64,000 nucleotides of DNA from positions 62,001-126,000 of the forward strand of contig NZ_CP034693.1 in NCBI RefSeq assembly GCF_004114375.1, given 5' to 3'. The position numbers were made by a program, and so were the translations under genes. Below, in pieces: positions 54,982-63,703 of this stretch (position 1 is the first letter of the stretch; each line of letters starts with the position of its first letter). The stretch comes from Halorubrum sp. BOL3-1 (GTDB lineage: Archaea > Halobacteriota > Halobacteria > Halobacteriales > Haloferacaceae). The notes under the pieces are model-generated. The model ran no database searches, was not told the origin of the DNA, and saw only the letters and a list, made by a program, of their open reading frames with translations.

Positions 54982-55515
54982 TTATAACGCAGAGTTGTCG
55001 TCTTCGTCACGGTCGACATTGCCGTCATCGGCTTGGTCAGACTCGCCACAACCATCGCCGGTGTGATCGTCAGGAAGCAAGTCGATATCAGGTGCTTCGA
55101 ACTCATCAGGGTCGAAACCCTCGCGTTCATGGATGAGATACTTTACACTCACTGGGACGCCTCCATCGTCGCCGAACTGGTTCACGGCTTCTTCACGAGT
55201 CAGGCGTGGCCCCTCGTAGTATTCGTGGTAGTAGGCGTTCCATGCATGACGGTGTTCGATCGGGAGCTGCCGATGCCATACCCGGTAGGGTGGCTCGTCC
55301 ACTTTGTGGATGTGGACGTGACAGCTCTGACACAGCGGGATTACGTTCTCGACACGGTGGTCCGTATCGTCGCCGTTGACATGGTGGAAGGAGAGTTTGT
55401 CTTGGTTGCGCGCTCCGTAATCGGTCTCAAGCCATTCCTCTGGCGTTCGACCGCAGACTACGCATTGCCGGCCCCAGCGGTCGAAGACTGCTTGTTCAAG
55501 ATGTTCTGGTCGCAT
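54982..55515 (-). CDS. HNH endonuclease, paralogue 2
   Basis: 177 aa from ATG 55515, which overlaps the stop of a small upstream frame (TAATG). HNH core: CVVCGRTPEEW, LSFHHVNGDDTDHRVENVIPLCQSCHVHIHK, then the paralogue-shared WHRQLPIEHRHAWNA. The acidic C-terminal tail is longer than in paralogue 1. It is preceded by operator copy 2. The nearby C5 methyltransferase operon carries the same operator, so a nuclease-methylase pairing is possible but unproven. Confidence 0.85.
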   Translation of the reverse strand: MRPEHLEQAVFDRWGRQCVVCGRTPEEWLETDYGARNQDKLSFHHVNGDDTDHRVENVIPLCQSCHVHIHKVDEPPYRVWHRQLPIEHRHAWNAYYHEYYEGPRLTREEAVNQFGDDGGVPVSVKYLIHEREGFDPDEFEAPDIDLLPDDHTGDGCGESDQADDGNVDRDEDDNSAL

Positions 55516-55667
55516 TAGTTGATGTGAATGGCCGCTCGCGTGGCTAGTCGTCTGGACTCTGTCGACAGTGTGTATCCACACGAAAACGCGAGCGACAAGT
55601 TGGTTGGAAATCGAGACGGTTCTGTGGGAATTTTCTCCTGTGCGGTGTTTCTCTTTTGATTGTTCAC
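55515..55667 (-). CDS. Possible leader peptide or small protein before HNH
   Basis: 50 codons from GTG 55667, placed just after the operator inverted repeat. It ends with TAATG, overlapping the HNH start. Composition is polar with a basic centre, and no domain is recognised. The coupling suggests it is translated, but it could be a chance frame. Confidence 0.35.
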   Translation of the reverse strand: MNNQKRNTAQEKIPTEPSRFPTNLSLAFSCGYTLSTESRRLATRAAIHIN

Positions 55668-55691
55668 CTCACCCCAATCGGGGAATAAAAA
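55665..55691 (-). promoter_or_regulatory. Shared operator/promoter motif, copy 2
   Basis: On the reverse strand a TTTTTATT TATA-like stretch is followed at once by the perfect inverted repeat CCCC-GATT-GGGG and TGAGGTG. It precedes the HNH unit. This is the best-conserved copy. Confidence 0.65.
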
Positions 55692-55810
55692 CACTCCCAC
55701 GCCGCTTCCTGACAGTCATTCAGTCTCAAGCGAAAAGTGAACTACAGGAGGGCTTCGGGGTTGACAAGCTGATTAAGCAAACCACCTCATATGGGGCGAA
55801 CACGGGTTAC

Positions 55811-57352
55811 TCATCCAGACACTGCTACATGCTGAGATACGAGCGGACCGGTCACTGGCTGGGCAGTCCCGTTCCCGTAGTATTCGACGAGATACGGCTC
55901 GATGAGTCCACGCTTGATCGCCGAAGCTGGGATCGTCGGGTGCGGCTCGCTGATGTCATGCGTCCGCGGGCGCTGGCCAGAGCGTTCACCGTAAAAGGGA
56001 ACCAGGTACGGCGTCACGCTGTACCCTTGGTCGATCCGGCCTGCGACGATCGTGTGGAGGGGCTTTTCGAGGTACGTCTTGTTCGAGAAGAGGCCACGCT
56101 GCTTTCCGTTCTTCGGGAGAACGAACGGCGACGCAGTGAACTTGCTGATCGCGCCTCTGCTCGCGACGGTCGGCAGGGGATTCTCGGTAACGGGCTTTGC
56201 CTGAGCGCCTCCATGCTGGCCGAGGACGTAGGGCGTACACAGTGCGAACTTCTGGCCCCCGGAGGTCACCGTATCCGGCGACTCTGTGACGGGGCGAGTA
56301 GAGGACGTTCCGTAGTACTTGACCAGGAAGGGGTCGGACACCGACTGCGCGACGAGCTCGGCGTCTGCCGCCGGCACGATGTTCTCACGCATCTCGAACA
56401 CTTCGTCACGGCCGATGTTCGCGAGCGCGTCGGCGAACGGCTCCAGCATCTCGCTCCCGTGACGCCGGACCCCCTCGGCGATCCGTTGCATCGTCGTGTT
56501 CTTCAACGGCTTTCGCCGCCCGTCCTCGAGGTCGCGGCTCCAGATGGACTCGCCGGGATCGCTCCAGTCGATGATGTCCGCAGCGGTCCGCCACTCTTGG
56601 GTACCGGGGACGCTCCCGTCCTCGCTGTGGGTCTGTTTCGGCCAAGACACGCCGCTGTCCTTTCGGCCGGCGACGAACAGCCGCCGCCTCGATGTCGCAT
56701 CCCCGTAGTCAGCGGCGTTGAGGATCTTCCAGTCGACCGCGAAGCCCTCGATGTTGAGTGCGTTGATCCAGTTGTCGAAGTATTCGCCCTTCTTGCCGTC
56801 GATGACCTCGTTGTTGTCGTCGAGCGGCCCCCAACTCCGGAATTCAGGCACATTCTCGAACAACAGATTGCGGACGTCGAGCCGCTCGACCCAGTCGAGG
56901 ATTTCCCTCGGCGTCGCGCGTGAGTCCGGGTCTTTCGGCCCGCCACCACGGGCGGAAGAGAAGTAGGTACAGTCCGGACAGCCGATGAGGAGGTGGATCG
57001 TATCGCTACTCTCCAATCCCGTGCGCTCGTCCTTGATGATGTCTCGAGGGCGGAGTTCCTGAATTTTCGAATGGAAGTGGGTGGCCCAGGGGTAGTTCTC
57101 GTTGTGGGTGTCGATCGCGCAGGACCAATGGTTCACCGCGATTACTTCGGCGATCTCCTCGACGGGCTCATCGACCTCGTCGGCGATACGGCTCAGAACT
57201 CGAATTGCGCCCGAGCTCATCCCGCCAGCGCCGGCGAACAGGTCGACTACGTTGATCTTTTCGCCGGCCTCGATCGTCTCGAAGAGGCTGGCTGCGGGAC
57301 CAGTCTTGTTGATGGAACTTTGCGAATTCGTATCTGCGCTGTTGGTTGCCAT
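55811..57352 (-). CDS. C5-cytosine DNA methyltransferase, 3'-shortened
   Basis: 513 aa. Motif I is VVDLFAGAGGMSSG (about 35). Motif IV is GCPDCTYFSSARGG with the catalytic Cys. Motif VI is ENVPEF and motif VIII ends SRRRLFVAGR. Repeated segments with SPFVLPKNG, YLVPFYGERS and YLVEYYGNG follow. The final GNAVP-type motif X that closes the fold is absent and the frame ends abruptly (PVTGPLVSQHVAVSG), so the gene seems to have lost its 3' end. It is last in an operon with the two genes to its right. Activity is doubtful. Confidence 0.85.
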   Translation of the reverse strand: MATNSADTNSQSSINKTGPAASLFETIEAGEKINVVDLFAGAGGMSSGAIRVLSRIADEVDEPVEEIAEVIAVNHWSCAIDTHNENYPWATHFHSKIQELRPRDIIKDERTGLESSDTIHLLIGCPDCTYFSSARGGGPKDPDSRATPREILDWVERLDVRNLLFENVPEFRSWGPLDDNNEVIDGKKGEYFDNWINALNIEGFAVDWKILNAADYGDATSRRRLFVAGRKDSGVSWPKQTHSEDGSVPGTQEWRTAADIIDWSDPGESIWSRDLEDGRRKPLKNTTMQRIAEGVRRHGSEMLEPFADALANIGRDEVFEMRENIVPAADAELVAQSVSDPFLVKYYGTSSTRPVTESPDTVTSGGQKFALCTPYVLGQHGGAQAKPVTENPLPTVASRGAISKFTASPFVLPKNGKQRGLFSNKTYLEKPLHTIVAGRIDQGYSVTPYLVPFYGERSGQRPRTHDISEPHPTIPASAIKRGLIEPYLVEYYGNGTAQPVTGPLVSQHVAVSG

Positions 57353-57418
57353 GTATGTGTGTGGTTTGAGTGGTGTTGGTGATGCCCGCCAAGGCAGGCA
57401 AGCATCCGAAATCGCGTC

Positions 57419-57637
57419 CTACGCTTCGGACTCGGCTTCTGACTGCTCCTCAAAAGCGTCGTCGACGGTGATCGGGCCGTCTCGGTAGAGGCTCCGGAGT
57501 TCTGCTTCGCTCATCGCGTCGAAGTGGTCTTCTGCTGCCGCAGCGAGTTCCTCGTCGTCCAGTTCGTCCGGGGGCTCGTCGAACTCTTCGGTCACCGACT
57601 CAGCGAGAACGGCCACGAAATTGACGTGGTGGCTCAT
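57419..57637 (-). CDS. Small acidic protein of the methyltransferase operon
   Basis: 72 aa from ATG 57637, which overlaps the previous gene's stop (ATGA). Very acidic, mostly helical (FDEPPDELDDEELAAAAEDHFDAMSEAELRSLY). No known domain. Confidence 0.6.
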   Translation of the reverse strand: MSHHVNFVAVLAESVTEEFDEPPDELDDEELAAAAEDHFDAMSEAELRSLYRDGPITVDDAFEEQSEAESEA

Positions 57638-58356
57638 ACCGCTACCCCCCACGCCGGTGACTTGTCTTCATCCGGCTCGACGAGTGTCTTCGGGGAGTCG
57701 CCTTCCCATTCGGTGCCGTCGAGAGCCGCTTCGATCGCTGCCTCGATGTTCCCCTTGTCGTCCCCGCCGACAATGTAGTTCGCGTCGTCGACGGCGCTGT
57801 CATCGATTTCCCAGTCAAGATCTGCTTGGTCGTTCACGAAGACCTCGCGTACCGGGTCCCAGTGAAGTTCGCAGCTCATCCACCGCGAGGTGTTTGCGTC
57901 CGTGTCCGGGAACACGGGTTCGACGACGGTGATCGGGTCGACGCCGTCGTCCTCGGTTCGTTGTTCGGGGATCGCTGGCCACTCTCGCTCTCCCTCGTTT
58001 GCCTGCATCGCGAAGACGGTCGCCACCCATTCGTCGAGTTCCGTTTCGACCCCCGTGAGCGGTCGCTCCCCGTTCTTGAGGTCGAGGATTCCGTACGCCC
58101 CGATGTCGCGGATCTTCTCCGTAGCGTCGTTGATCTCGAATTTTTCTGCGGTGAATTCGTGGAGAAGTCGCTGGTACGTTGTCCGTGCAACCCGAATCGT
58201 CTCTTCTGCGTATACGAATTCGATTCGAACGTACGCATACCCCTCTGCGACGAGCCCCCAGTCTTGACCGTTCAGGGGGTCGTCTATTGGGAGGCCAATT
58301 CGTTCGACCGCTTCGTCCAAACTCGGCATGTATACGATTGTGCGTTCGTGGTCCAT
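57634..58356 (-). CDS. Hypothetical protein heading the methyltransferase operon
   Basis: 240 aa from ATG 58356. An in-frame ATG at 58401 lies inside the operator repeat and is less likely. Acidic alpha/beta protein with no signal or membrane segment. Noticeable segments are ERTIVYMPSLDEAVERIGLPIDD and VARTTYQRLLHEFTAEKFEINDATEKIRDIG. No family recognised. Operator copy 3 lies directly before it, and it is followed by overlapping small and methyltransferase genes. Confidence 0.6.
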   Translation of the reverse strand: MDHERTIVYMPSLDEAVERIGLPIDDPLNGQDWGLVAEGYAYVRIEFVYAEETIRVARTTYQRLLHEFTAEKFEINDATEKIRDIGAYGILDLKNGERPLTGVETELDEWVATVFAMQANEGEREWPAIPEQRTEDDGVDPITVVEPVFPDTDANTSRWMSCELHWDPVREVFVNDQADLDWEIDDSAVDDANYIVGGDDKGNIEAAIEAALDGTEWEGDSPKTLVEPDEDKSPAWGVAV

Positions 58357-58387
58357 GGTTTCTCTCTGGGGTGTCTTCTTCCGTCCA

Positions 58388-58414
58388 CCCCTCACCCCCA
58401 TCGGGGACTACAAA
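58388..58414 (-). promoter_or_regulatory. Shared operator/promoter motif, copy 3
   Basis: On the reverse strand TTTGTAGT is followed by CCCC-GAT-GGGGG and TGAGG. It precedes the three-gene methyltransferase operon by about 30 bp, the closest of the three copies to its start codon. Confidence 0.6.
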
Positions 58415-58472
58415 CCAACCTCTTGGCGGCCTTGGGCGGTGGCCTGCCTGTCTCTGTTCAGCTATACACCGT

Positions 58473-60071
58473 TCAACTGTAATCGGACAAGGATGCTTGC
58501 CCACCGCTTGTGGTCGTGGACTCGTCTTGGAGCTCGTCGACGTCCGGCATCTGGTCTGTGCCTGTTGTCTCTGCGCGTTGTGCGAGCGATACTCGACGTC
58601 GGACCTCTGGGTGCGAGAGTGCTTTCTTCGCTTTGTCCCTGATCGATTCGATCTTGGCGACAATCGATTTTCTCGCTGCCTCGTATTCCACAATCGGACG
58701 CGGGTAGTCGTCTCCGATCGATACGCCTGCGTCTGCTTGAATGTGGAGTGGTGTCTTCTCTGGCCTGTCTAGGTGTTCAGCGGGCAGACCCGATAGCTCC
58801 GGGACCCACTTTTTAATGAACGTCCCGTCTGGGTCGTTGTCTCGGACCTGCTTTCGTGGGTTGTATATCTGCATCAGATTCGTCCCGTCGGCTCCCGCGT
58901 GCAGTTGCCACTGACAGTAGTTGATTGCGGGATCGGCGTCGAGAAGATGATAATAGAAATGGTCGGCTCCGATTTGCCACGGCTGCTGGAGGAGATCACT
59001 GAAGAACGACGCACACATCGCCCGCATCCGGAAGTTAAGCCACCCCGTCTCCTGAAGACAGCGCATCGAAGCGTCCACCAGTGGATACCCTGTCGCTCCC
59101 TCTTTCCACGCTGTGACGTACTCGGGGTTGTGGGACTCTTCGTGGAAATCTTCCATGATGGGATTGACTGCGGTGTCCATCCACCCCGACCAATCGGCGA
59201 GCTTCTGGTTGTAGTGGCGGTTCCAGTACAGTCGAGAGATATACGCTTCCTTCCCCCGTTTGTGGCCGATCTCGGCTGCCACTTTCTGGTAGGCTTGTCG
59301 GATGGACAAACATCCGAACCGGAAGTACGGCGACAGCTGGCTCGTCCCCGAACGGGCGTCTTCTGGGGCAGATATACTGCTGGGATACGCTCCAAGCCGA
59401 TCGGTGAACTCTTCGAGGAGTGCTTGTGCCTGTGTTGTCCCGCCGGTTCGATCGATCGTTTTGTTCGGCGACACTCCGTACCGATCGCCGATTCTTTCGG
59501 GTGTCACGCCCGTGTGGACATCCAGCACGTCGGCCGATTCGCTGTCGAAGGTGTACTGGTCGTCGGTGAGCCATGACTCTACGTGCTCGCTCCAGTTTTC
59601 TCTCGTGTCCTCCACATTGCGTCTAAGCCCGTCGTCGTCGATGAACGAGATGTCACACGCTTCTGCGACGGCGTTGTCTCGTTACAACCCGTATCTCCCG
59701 GTTGGGTCGGCTGTCGTCACGACCTCGTCGACATGTGTGTCTAGGGCTGCCAGCAGATCAACTGGGTCGTCATGGATGAAGGTTAATTCCCCGTTGAGTG
59801 TGCGATACTGTCCTGCCAAATCGGCGAGACACTCGTGGAGAAATTGGATTCTGGCGTCACACGCAAGGCCGCCTTCGCTGTAGAAACTCGAATCGAAGAC
59901 GAAGAGGGGAAGAATCGACTCATGCTCTCGTGTCGCGTATTCGATTCCAGGGTGGTCCTGTGTCCGAAGATTTCGCCGGTGCCAAACGACAGCCAGATCG
60001 TCGACTGTTTCGAGGGCTGTTTCGATCGCCTCTCGTTTGGTGTTTTGTGTCTGGTTTGTGTTTTGGTCCAT
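58473..60071 (-). pseudogene. phr: Cryptochrome/photolyase family gene with internal stop
   Basis: A full-length photolyase frame (532 codons) is interrupted only by TAA at 59682-59684, codon 130. Before it lies the N-terminal antenna domain (VVWHRRNLRTQDHPGIEYA, PLFVFDSSFYSEGG, DPTGRYGL). After it comes the FAD-binding domain (TSQLSPYFRFGCLSIRQAY, SRLYWNRHYNQKLADW, ETGWLNFRMRAMCASFFSDLLQQPW, DADPAINYCQWQ). The frame does not shift. It follows the ParB-like gene by one base. Photolyase repairs UV-induced pyrimidine dimers with light, but this copy should make only fragments unless the stop is read through. Confidence 0.85.
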
Positions 60072-60072
60072 G

Positions 60073-60609
60073 TTAATTAAATTGGAGCCCCCACTCCTCG
60101 GCCATCTCGAATAGCTCTTCTGTGTGTAACAGCCCCCATACCAACGCGAACTCGCGGAGGTCTGCCTTGTTGATCTCTGCGTCGTACTGAGCCTCGAACT
60201 CCCGCATCGCTGCCTTCACGAGGTCGTCAACCTCGGAGCTGAGTTCGATGGTGGTCCGATCGCGTCCCGTGGATGTCCCGCTTCGCCATGTGGCGTACGG
60301 GACACGCGGGTCCTCCTCACGATACGCTTGGGCCATCAGCATTCGGGCGAGTTCGGCAGTCGAATAGTCGTCTGTCACGTCGATCTCGTTGAAGGCTCGT
60401 GTCTCGGACGCTCCGCGGGGTTGGGTGGTCTGCTGGTCGTCAACTGCTGTCTGCCCCCGTGACGTGTTCTGTCCGTCTGCGGTGGTCTCCTCGGGCGATG
60501 TGGTCGGTCGCTCTTGCTCTGGTGGCTGTTCTGCGGCTTCGGTCTGGGGGTTGTCGTCGCTCTCCTCGTCTTCGAACGGATCGTCTCCGGAACCACTTCC
60601 AAACCCCAT
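60073..60609 (-). CDS. ParB-like partition partner protein
   Basis: 178 aa. It starts MGFGSGSGDDPF, followed by a long acidic, Gln/Thr/Pro-rich disordered region (to about 75). A C-terminal helical domain follows (ELSSEVDDLVKAAMREFEAQYDAEINKADLREFALVWGL) resembling the ribbon-helix-helix or helical partners that follow parA on haloarchaeal plasmids. It starts 2 bp after the ParA stop. It is expected to bind a centromere-like site, which I have not located. Confidence 0.6.
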   Translation of the reverse strand: MGFGSGSGDDPFEDEESDDNPQTEAAEQPPEQERPTTSPEETTADGQNTSRGQTAVDDQQTTQPRGASETRAFNEIDVTDDYSTAELARMLMAQAYREEDPRVPYATWRSGTSTGRDRTTIELSSEVDDLVKAAMREFEAQYDAEINKADLREFALVWGLLHTEELFEMAEEWGLQFN

Positions 60610-60611
60610 CG

Positions 60612-61553
60612 TTACGCCTCCATCTCCATTTCAGCATCTGTCGGTACTGGCATATCTCCCCAGAACTCGTCGCCGTGCCAGAATTCGTTCTCGTCGAGAG
60701 CTGCTTCTGGGAGTGGGTCGCCCATCTCTTCCCGGAGGTACGCAAGGAGCGTCCGGTACTTCGGAAGGACGTCTGTCTGGGACTTCCGTACCCGGTCGAG
60801 CCCCTTGATATGCCGGAAGAGGCTCTGCTGTTTATCTGAGGCGTCGTCGTACACGCTGAGGTCCTTGAAATAGCCGATTGCGTCGTGTTCGTCGCGAAGT
60901 TCTTCGGCCTTCTTCTGGTGTTTTTTCTTTTGGAGGTTGGCCTTGGTTGCGACGACACCAAGGTTCCCGATGTTGATGTCTTTGGCTTCTGCGAAGTTCG
61001 AGGCGGTATCGAAGACGTCGTCGATACTGGCAACGCCTTTCGGAGTGGTCGCTGCTGGGATCAACACGTTCCGAGTCGCGTAGAGCGCGGAGTAATAGGC
61101 ATCGTCTGCTTTCGCGTTCGGGTCACAGAGAACGACATCGTACTCTGAGGGGATATCGTTCTCGTTGAGGACCCGGAACAGCTGGGTGTACCGGTCGAAG
61201 CCCCCGCCGTCGACGCCGCGGTTCTCAAGCGCCTCCATGTCGTCGAGGATGTCATCAAGATCGTTTAGCTCCTCGTGGCCTGGGATGATATCAATACCTG
61301 GTTCGGCGGTGTGGATGAGATCCTCGAAGTCGCCGGCGGGGCGGTTGATGATGTGGAGCGTTAACCGGTCAGCGTCCCCGGCATTTTTGTCGTAGTCGAT
61401 GTCGTTGCTGACGAGGGCGAACTCCTTGAGGCGGTCGCGTCGTTTGTCACGAACCAACTCGATGGTGACACCCACTACGTGACTGCGTTCAACGGAGAGA
61501 TGTGGAACGGTGGATTCGATCTTCCCTTCTGTCGGACGCGATTTCTCCAACAT
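60612..61553 (-). pseudogene. parA: ParA-family ATPase lacking the Walker A region
   Basis: The central and C-terminal ParA parts are clear: ADRLTLHIINRPAGDFEDLI, DIIPGHEELNDLDDIL, and Walker B-like YDVVLCDPNAKADDAYYSALYATRNVLIPA. The usual N-terminal KGGVGKTT loop and first strand are missing, and the first 45 or so residues are not ParA-like. They coincide with sequence that reads as an RNase-H-like gene on the other strand. So parA has probably lost its 5' end by recombination, and ATP binding should be lost. Confidence 0.65.
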
Positions 61554-61856
61554 GGACTACGGTGGCCCTTTGGTGATATCGCGTACGCCGATATGATACA
61601 GGTGGTTGACCGGTTCAATACACAAGATCAGAGTGATCTCGTTGGGGTGTATGATGTCCTTGTTGGTGAGGAGACGTGCGACCCGTTTGACGATAGCGCC
61701 GAAGCTGTTGATGCGTTCGAGACAAGTGACTGGCTACCGCTCTGTAAGCACAATCTGGCCGATATCCAGCGAACCCGGAAGTTGGCTGAACTGGCCGGGC
61801 AGTTTGTCGCTCAGTCGGATTTCAAGATGAAGAATCTACAGCCACCGTATCGATAA
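61363..61856 (+). pseudogene. RNase-H-like (exonuclease fold) gene, 5'-truncated
   Basis: The frame is open from 61363 and reads VVVDVVADEGELLEAVASFV, then THYVTAFNGEMWNGGFDLPF, then CKHNLADIQRTRKLAELA, ending at TAA 61854-61856. This matches the C-terminal half of haloarchaeal ribonuclease-H-like nucleases found on plasmids. The N-terminal half is replaced by parA sequence. A GTG at 61479 is a possible internal start but leaves only 125 aa. Confidence 0.6.
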
Positions 61857-62144
61857 AGAATTCATCGTGAGCGAAATGACGCAAGATGTAGAACAGCATG
61901 TCAATGGAATAGATCGGTGTCTACCTTCGTCACAGATTACAACTGCGCGATGGCTACTTGCGACCCGCGGTCACGCTGATTTCTTAGAGTAGTACTTTCG
62001 CCCCGCTCGCCCGAGGTATAAGTCACAGAGTCTGTAATCGTGAGGTGAGGGAGCAAAGCTGAGTCGGTCTCACCGACCGGACCAGCTCCAAAGTAGTGTC
62101 ACACGCTCCCTCTCCCCCTGAAAGAAGCCGCCGATCTTGTGAGA

Positions 62145-62312
62145 ATGACCCCCGATAATCCAGAGACGGTCCGTGGCACCTGCTCATTCTGCAGTGAGAC
62201 AGTGACCGGTCGGCACGCGATCATCGAATATGAAACAGCTAACGGTGAACCGGGCGTGTGGGCCGAATGCCCCGGCTGTGGCAAAATCGTCGATCCCAGC
62301 AATGCTCAGTAA
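62145..62312 (+). CDS. Zinc-ribbon microprotein 1, copy B
   Basis: 55 aa, the homologue of 50952-51119, with CSFC and CPGC pairs. The substitutions preserve all four Cys. Overlaps the next gene by 11 bp. Confidence 0.68.
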   Translation: MTPDNPETVRGTCSFCSETVTGRHAIIEYETANGEPGVWAECPGCGKIVDPSNAQ

Positions 62313-62457
62313 ACAGTTCATCCAGCAGATCGTCAGACCTGAGCCGTCATCGACAACCATCTACGAATGCCGTCACTGTGGATACAGCGTCGAGAAGAAC
62401 GTCGATGAATGTCCACAGTGTGGCGCTCACGAGATTGCGGCCTACGATCTCGAGTGA
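62302..62457 (+). CDS. Zinc-ribbon microprotein 2, copy B
   Basis: 51 aa, predicted identical in sequence to copy A by eye. Four Cys in CRHCGYSVEKNVDECPQC. The strict conservation, compared with changes elsewhere in the arm, suggests selection on this protein. Confidence 0.7.
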   Translation: MLSKQFIQQIVRPEPSSTTIYECRHCGYSVEKNVDECPQCGAHEIAAYDLE

Positions 62458-62493
62458 TTGCTGAAGAACTCACAGTTGGCGGAGCGGGTTCAG

Positions 62494-62545
62494 CGCCTTA
62501 TGTATCAAGCGAGCGCTAAAGTGGCTCCAGTTGTTACATAAGGCG
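62494..62545. promoter_or_regulatory. 11-bp inverted repeat before DUF6788, copy B
   Basis: CGCCTTATGTA (62494-62504) and TACATAAGGCG (62535-62545), identical to the pair in the left arm. The second half ends at the DUF6788 GTG. Confidence 0.55.
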
Positions 62546-62892
62546 TGGAGCAGCCGTCACCACCCGCCTCGCTCCCGAAGTATCTCGCGGAGGGGCTCCC
62601 GAAACAGGATACGGAGACACTCGACGAGGTACAGCGCTACATCGAGGCACTCATCGAGTATCGTGATCAGTCGGTCGACACCGACGGGCTTCCTGAGACA
62701 GCCGAGCCCGTCGACAGGCCCGACAATACGGAAAAAGGGACGGTCGTCAAAGAGAAGGTTACCTGTGGTGACGCGAGCTGTAAGTGCGCCAGCGGGGATC
62801 CCGCGGATATGCACGGGCCGTATCTCTATCGGTACTATCGTGAGAATGGGACGATGAAATCGGAGTACGTCGGGAAACCAAGCAGTGAGTAA
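62545..62892 (+). CDS. DUF6788 family protein, copy B
   Basis: 115 aa from GTG 62545. It differs from copy A mainly in the middle acidic segment (residues 40-65), while the N-terminal helix and the C-terminal CxxxxCxC segment (VTCGDASCKCASG) with HGPYLYRYYRENGTMKSEYVG are kept. Confidence 0.75.
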   Translation: MEQPSPPASLPKYLAEGLPKQDTETLDEVQRYIEALIEYRDQSVDTDGLPETAEPVDRPDNTEKGTVVKEKVTCGDASCKCASGDPADMHGPYLYRYYRENGTMKSEYVGKPSSE

Positions 62893-62958
62893 GCGTGAGT
62901 CGAGACTGTCAGAATCTCAACGACGCCGGTTCTACAGGCGGTCGGTAATAAATCGACG

Positions 62959-63390
62959 TTAGAGCGCCCATGAGTCGTGTGCGACGATGCTGGCAAACGC
63001 AACATTTGCTTTGACCTGCTCGATCTCGACTGTCGGCTCATCACCTGGTTGTCCGCCGGGGACGATCACGACGTAGCCGCGTTCAACCTTCGCGATGCCG
63101 TCGCCCTGATCACCAGTCGTCTCGATCGTCACGTCGCGGACCTCACCTTCATTTACCGGAGGACCGTCCGACGTCGGAGCCGTATCTTGTGTAGTCGATT
63201 GCTGTTGCTCTTGCTGAGTCTTCTGGTCTGTCGAGGGTTCTGACGCCAAGATCGCGACGCGGTACGTTTCGTTGGCAGCGAGCGTGTCATGTTCGATTTC
63301 ACTCGCCGGAATATCGACGACATATGACCCGTCACGTTCTTCGAGTTGAGCACTGAATACAGAGCGAAGCGAATCAGGAATCTCGATCAT
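62959..63390 (-). CDS. TRAM-domain protein, intact copy
   Basis: 143 aa from ATG 63390. The N-terminal part (IEIPDSLRSVFSAQLEERDGSYVVDIPASEIEHDTL) is a small beta domain common to haloarchaeal TRAM proteins. A Gln/Thr/Ser linker follows, then the TRAM barrel (VRDVTIETTGDQGDGIAKVERGYVVIVPGGQPGDEPTVEIEQVKANVAFASIV). TRAM domains bind RNA, and archaeal TRAM proteins have been proposed as cold-shock-like RNA chaperones. Its twin at 49874 carries a nonsense codon. Confidence 0.85.
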   Translation of the reverse strand: MIEIPDSLRSVFSAQLEERDGSYVVDIPASEIEHDTLAANETYRVAILASEPSTDQKTQQEQQQSTTQDTAPTSDGPPVNEGEVRDVTIETTGDQGDGIAKVERGYVVIVPGGQPGDEPTVEIEQVKANVAFASIVAHDSWAL

Positions 63391-63703
63391 CAAGTATCAC
63401 GGGTATAAGCTACCCACAGTACCTAAATCTCGCGTTTTACGGTCCTCTGAGATGGTAATCTGGTGTGTGCTGAAGAGAACGCGCGTATCTCGAACAGAAG
63501 CTCCTCTGAAAACTAGCAGGTCGGATCGGTGCTGACCTATCTACTAACTGGCAAGATATCCGTACAAGATACAGAGGATCAATACAGCACGGCTCTTTCG
63601 TTCATTCTGTTCCTGATCTCCCGAATAATCTGTGCTACTCAAAGTGCTTGTTGCTCAACGTGAAATGGGGTACATATATGCCTATTTGGAAATAAATTGT
63701 AGT

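Larger units (their letters stand above)
61916..63536 (-). repeat. Right arm of the 1.6-kb inverted repeat
   Basis: Inverted copy of 49732-51348. All four genes are present, and the TRAM gene is intact in this arm. The arms have diverged by scattered substitutions, so they are not a very recent duplication. Confidence 0.9.
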
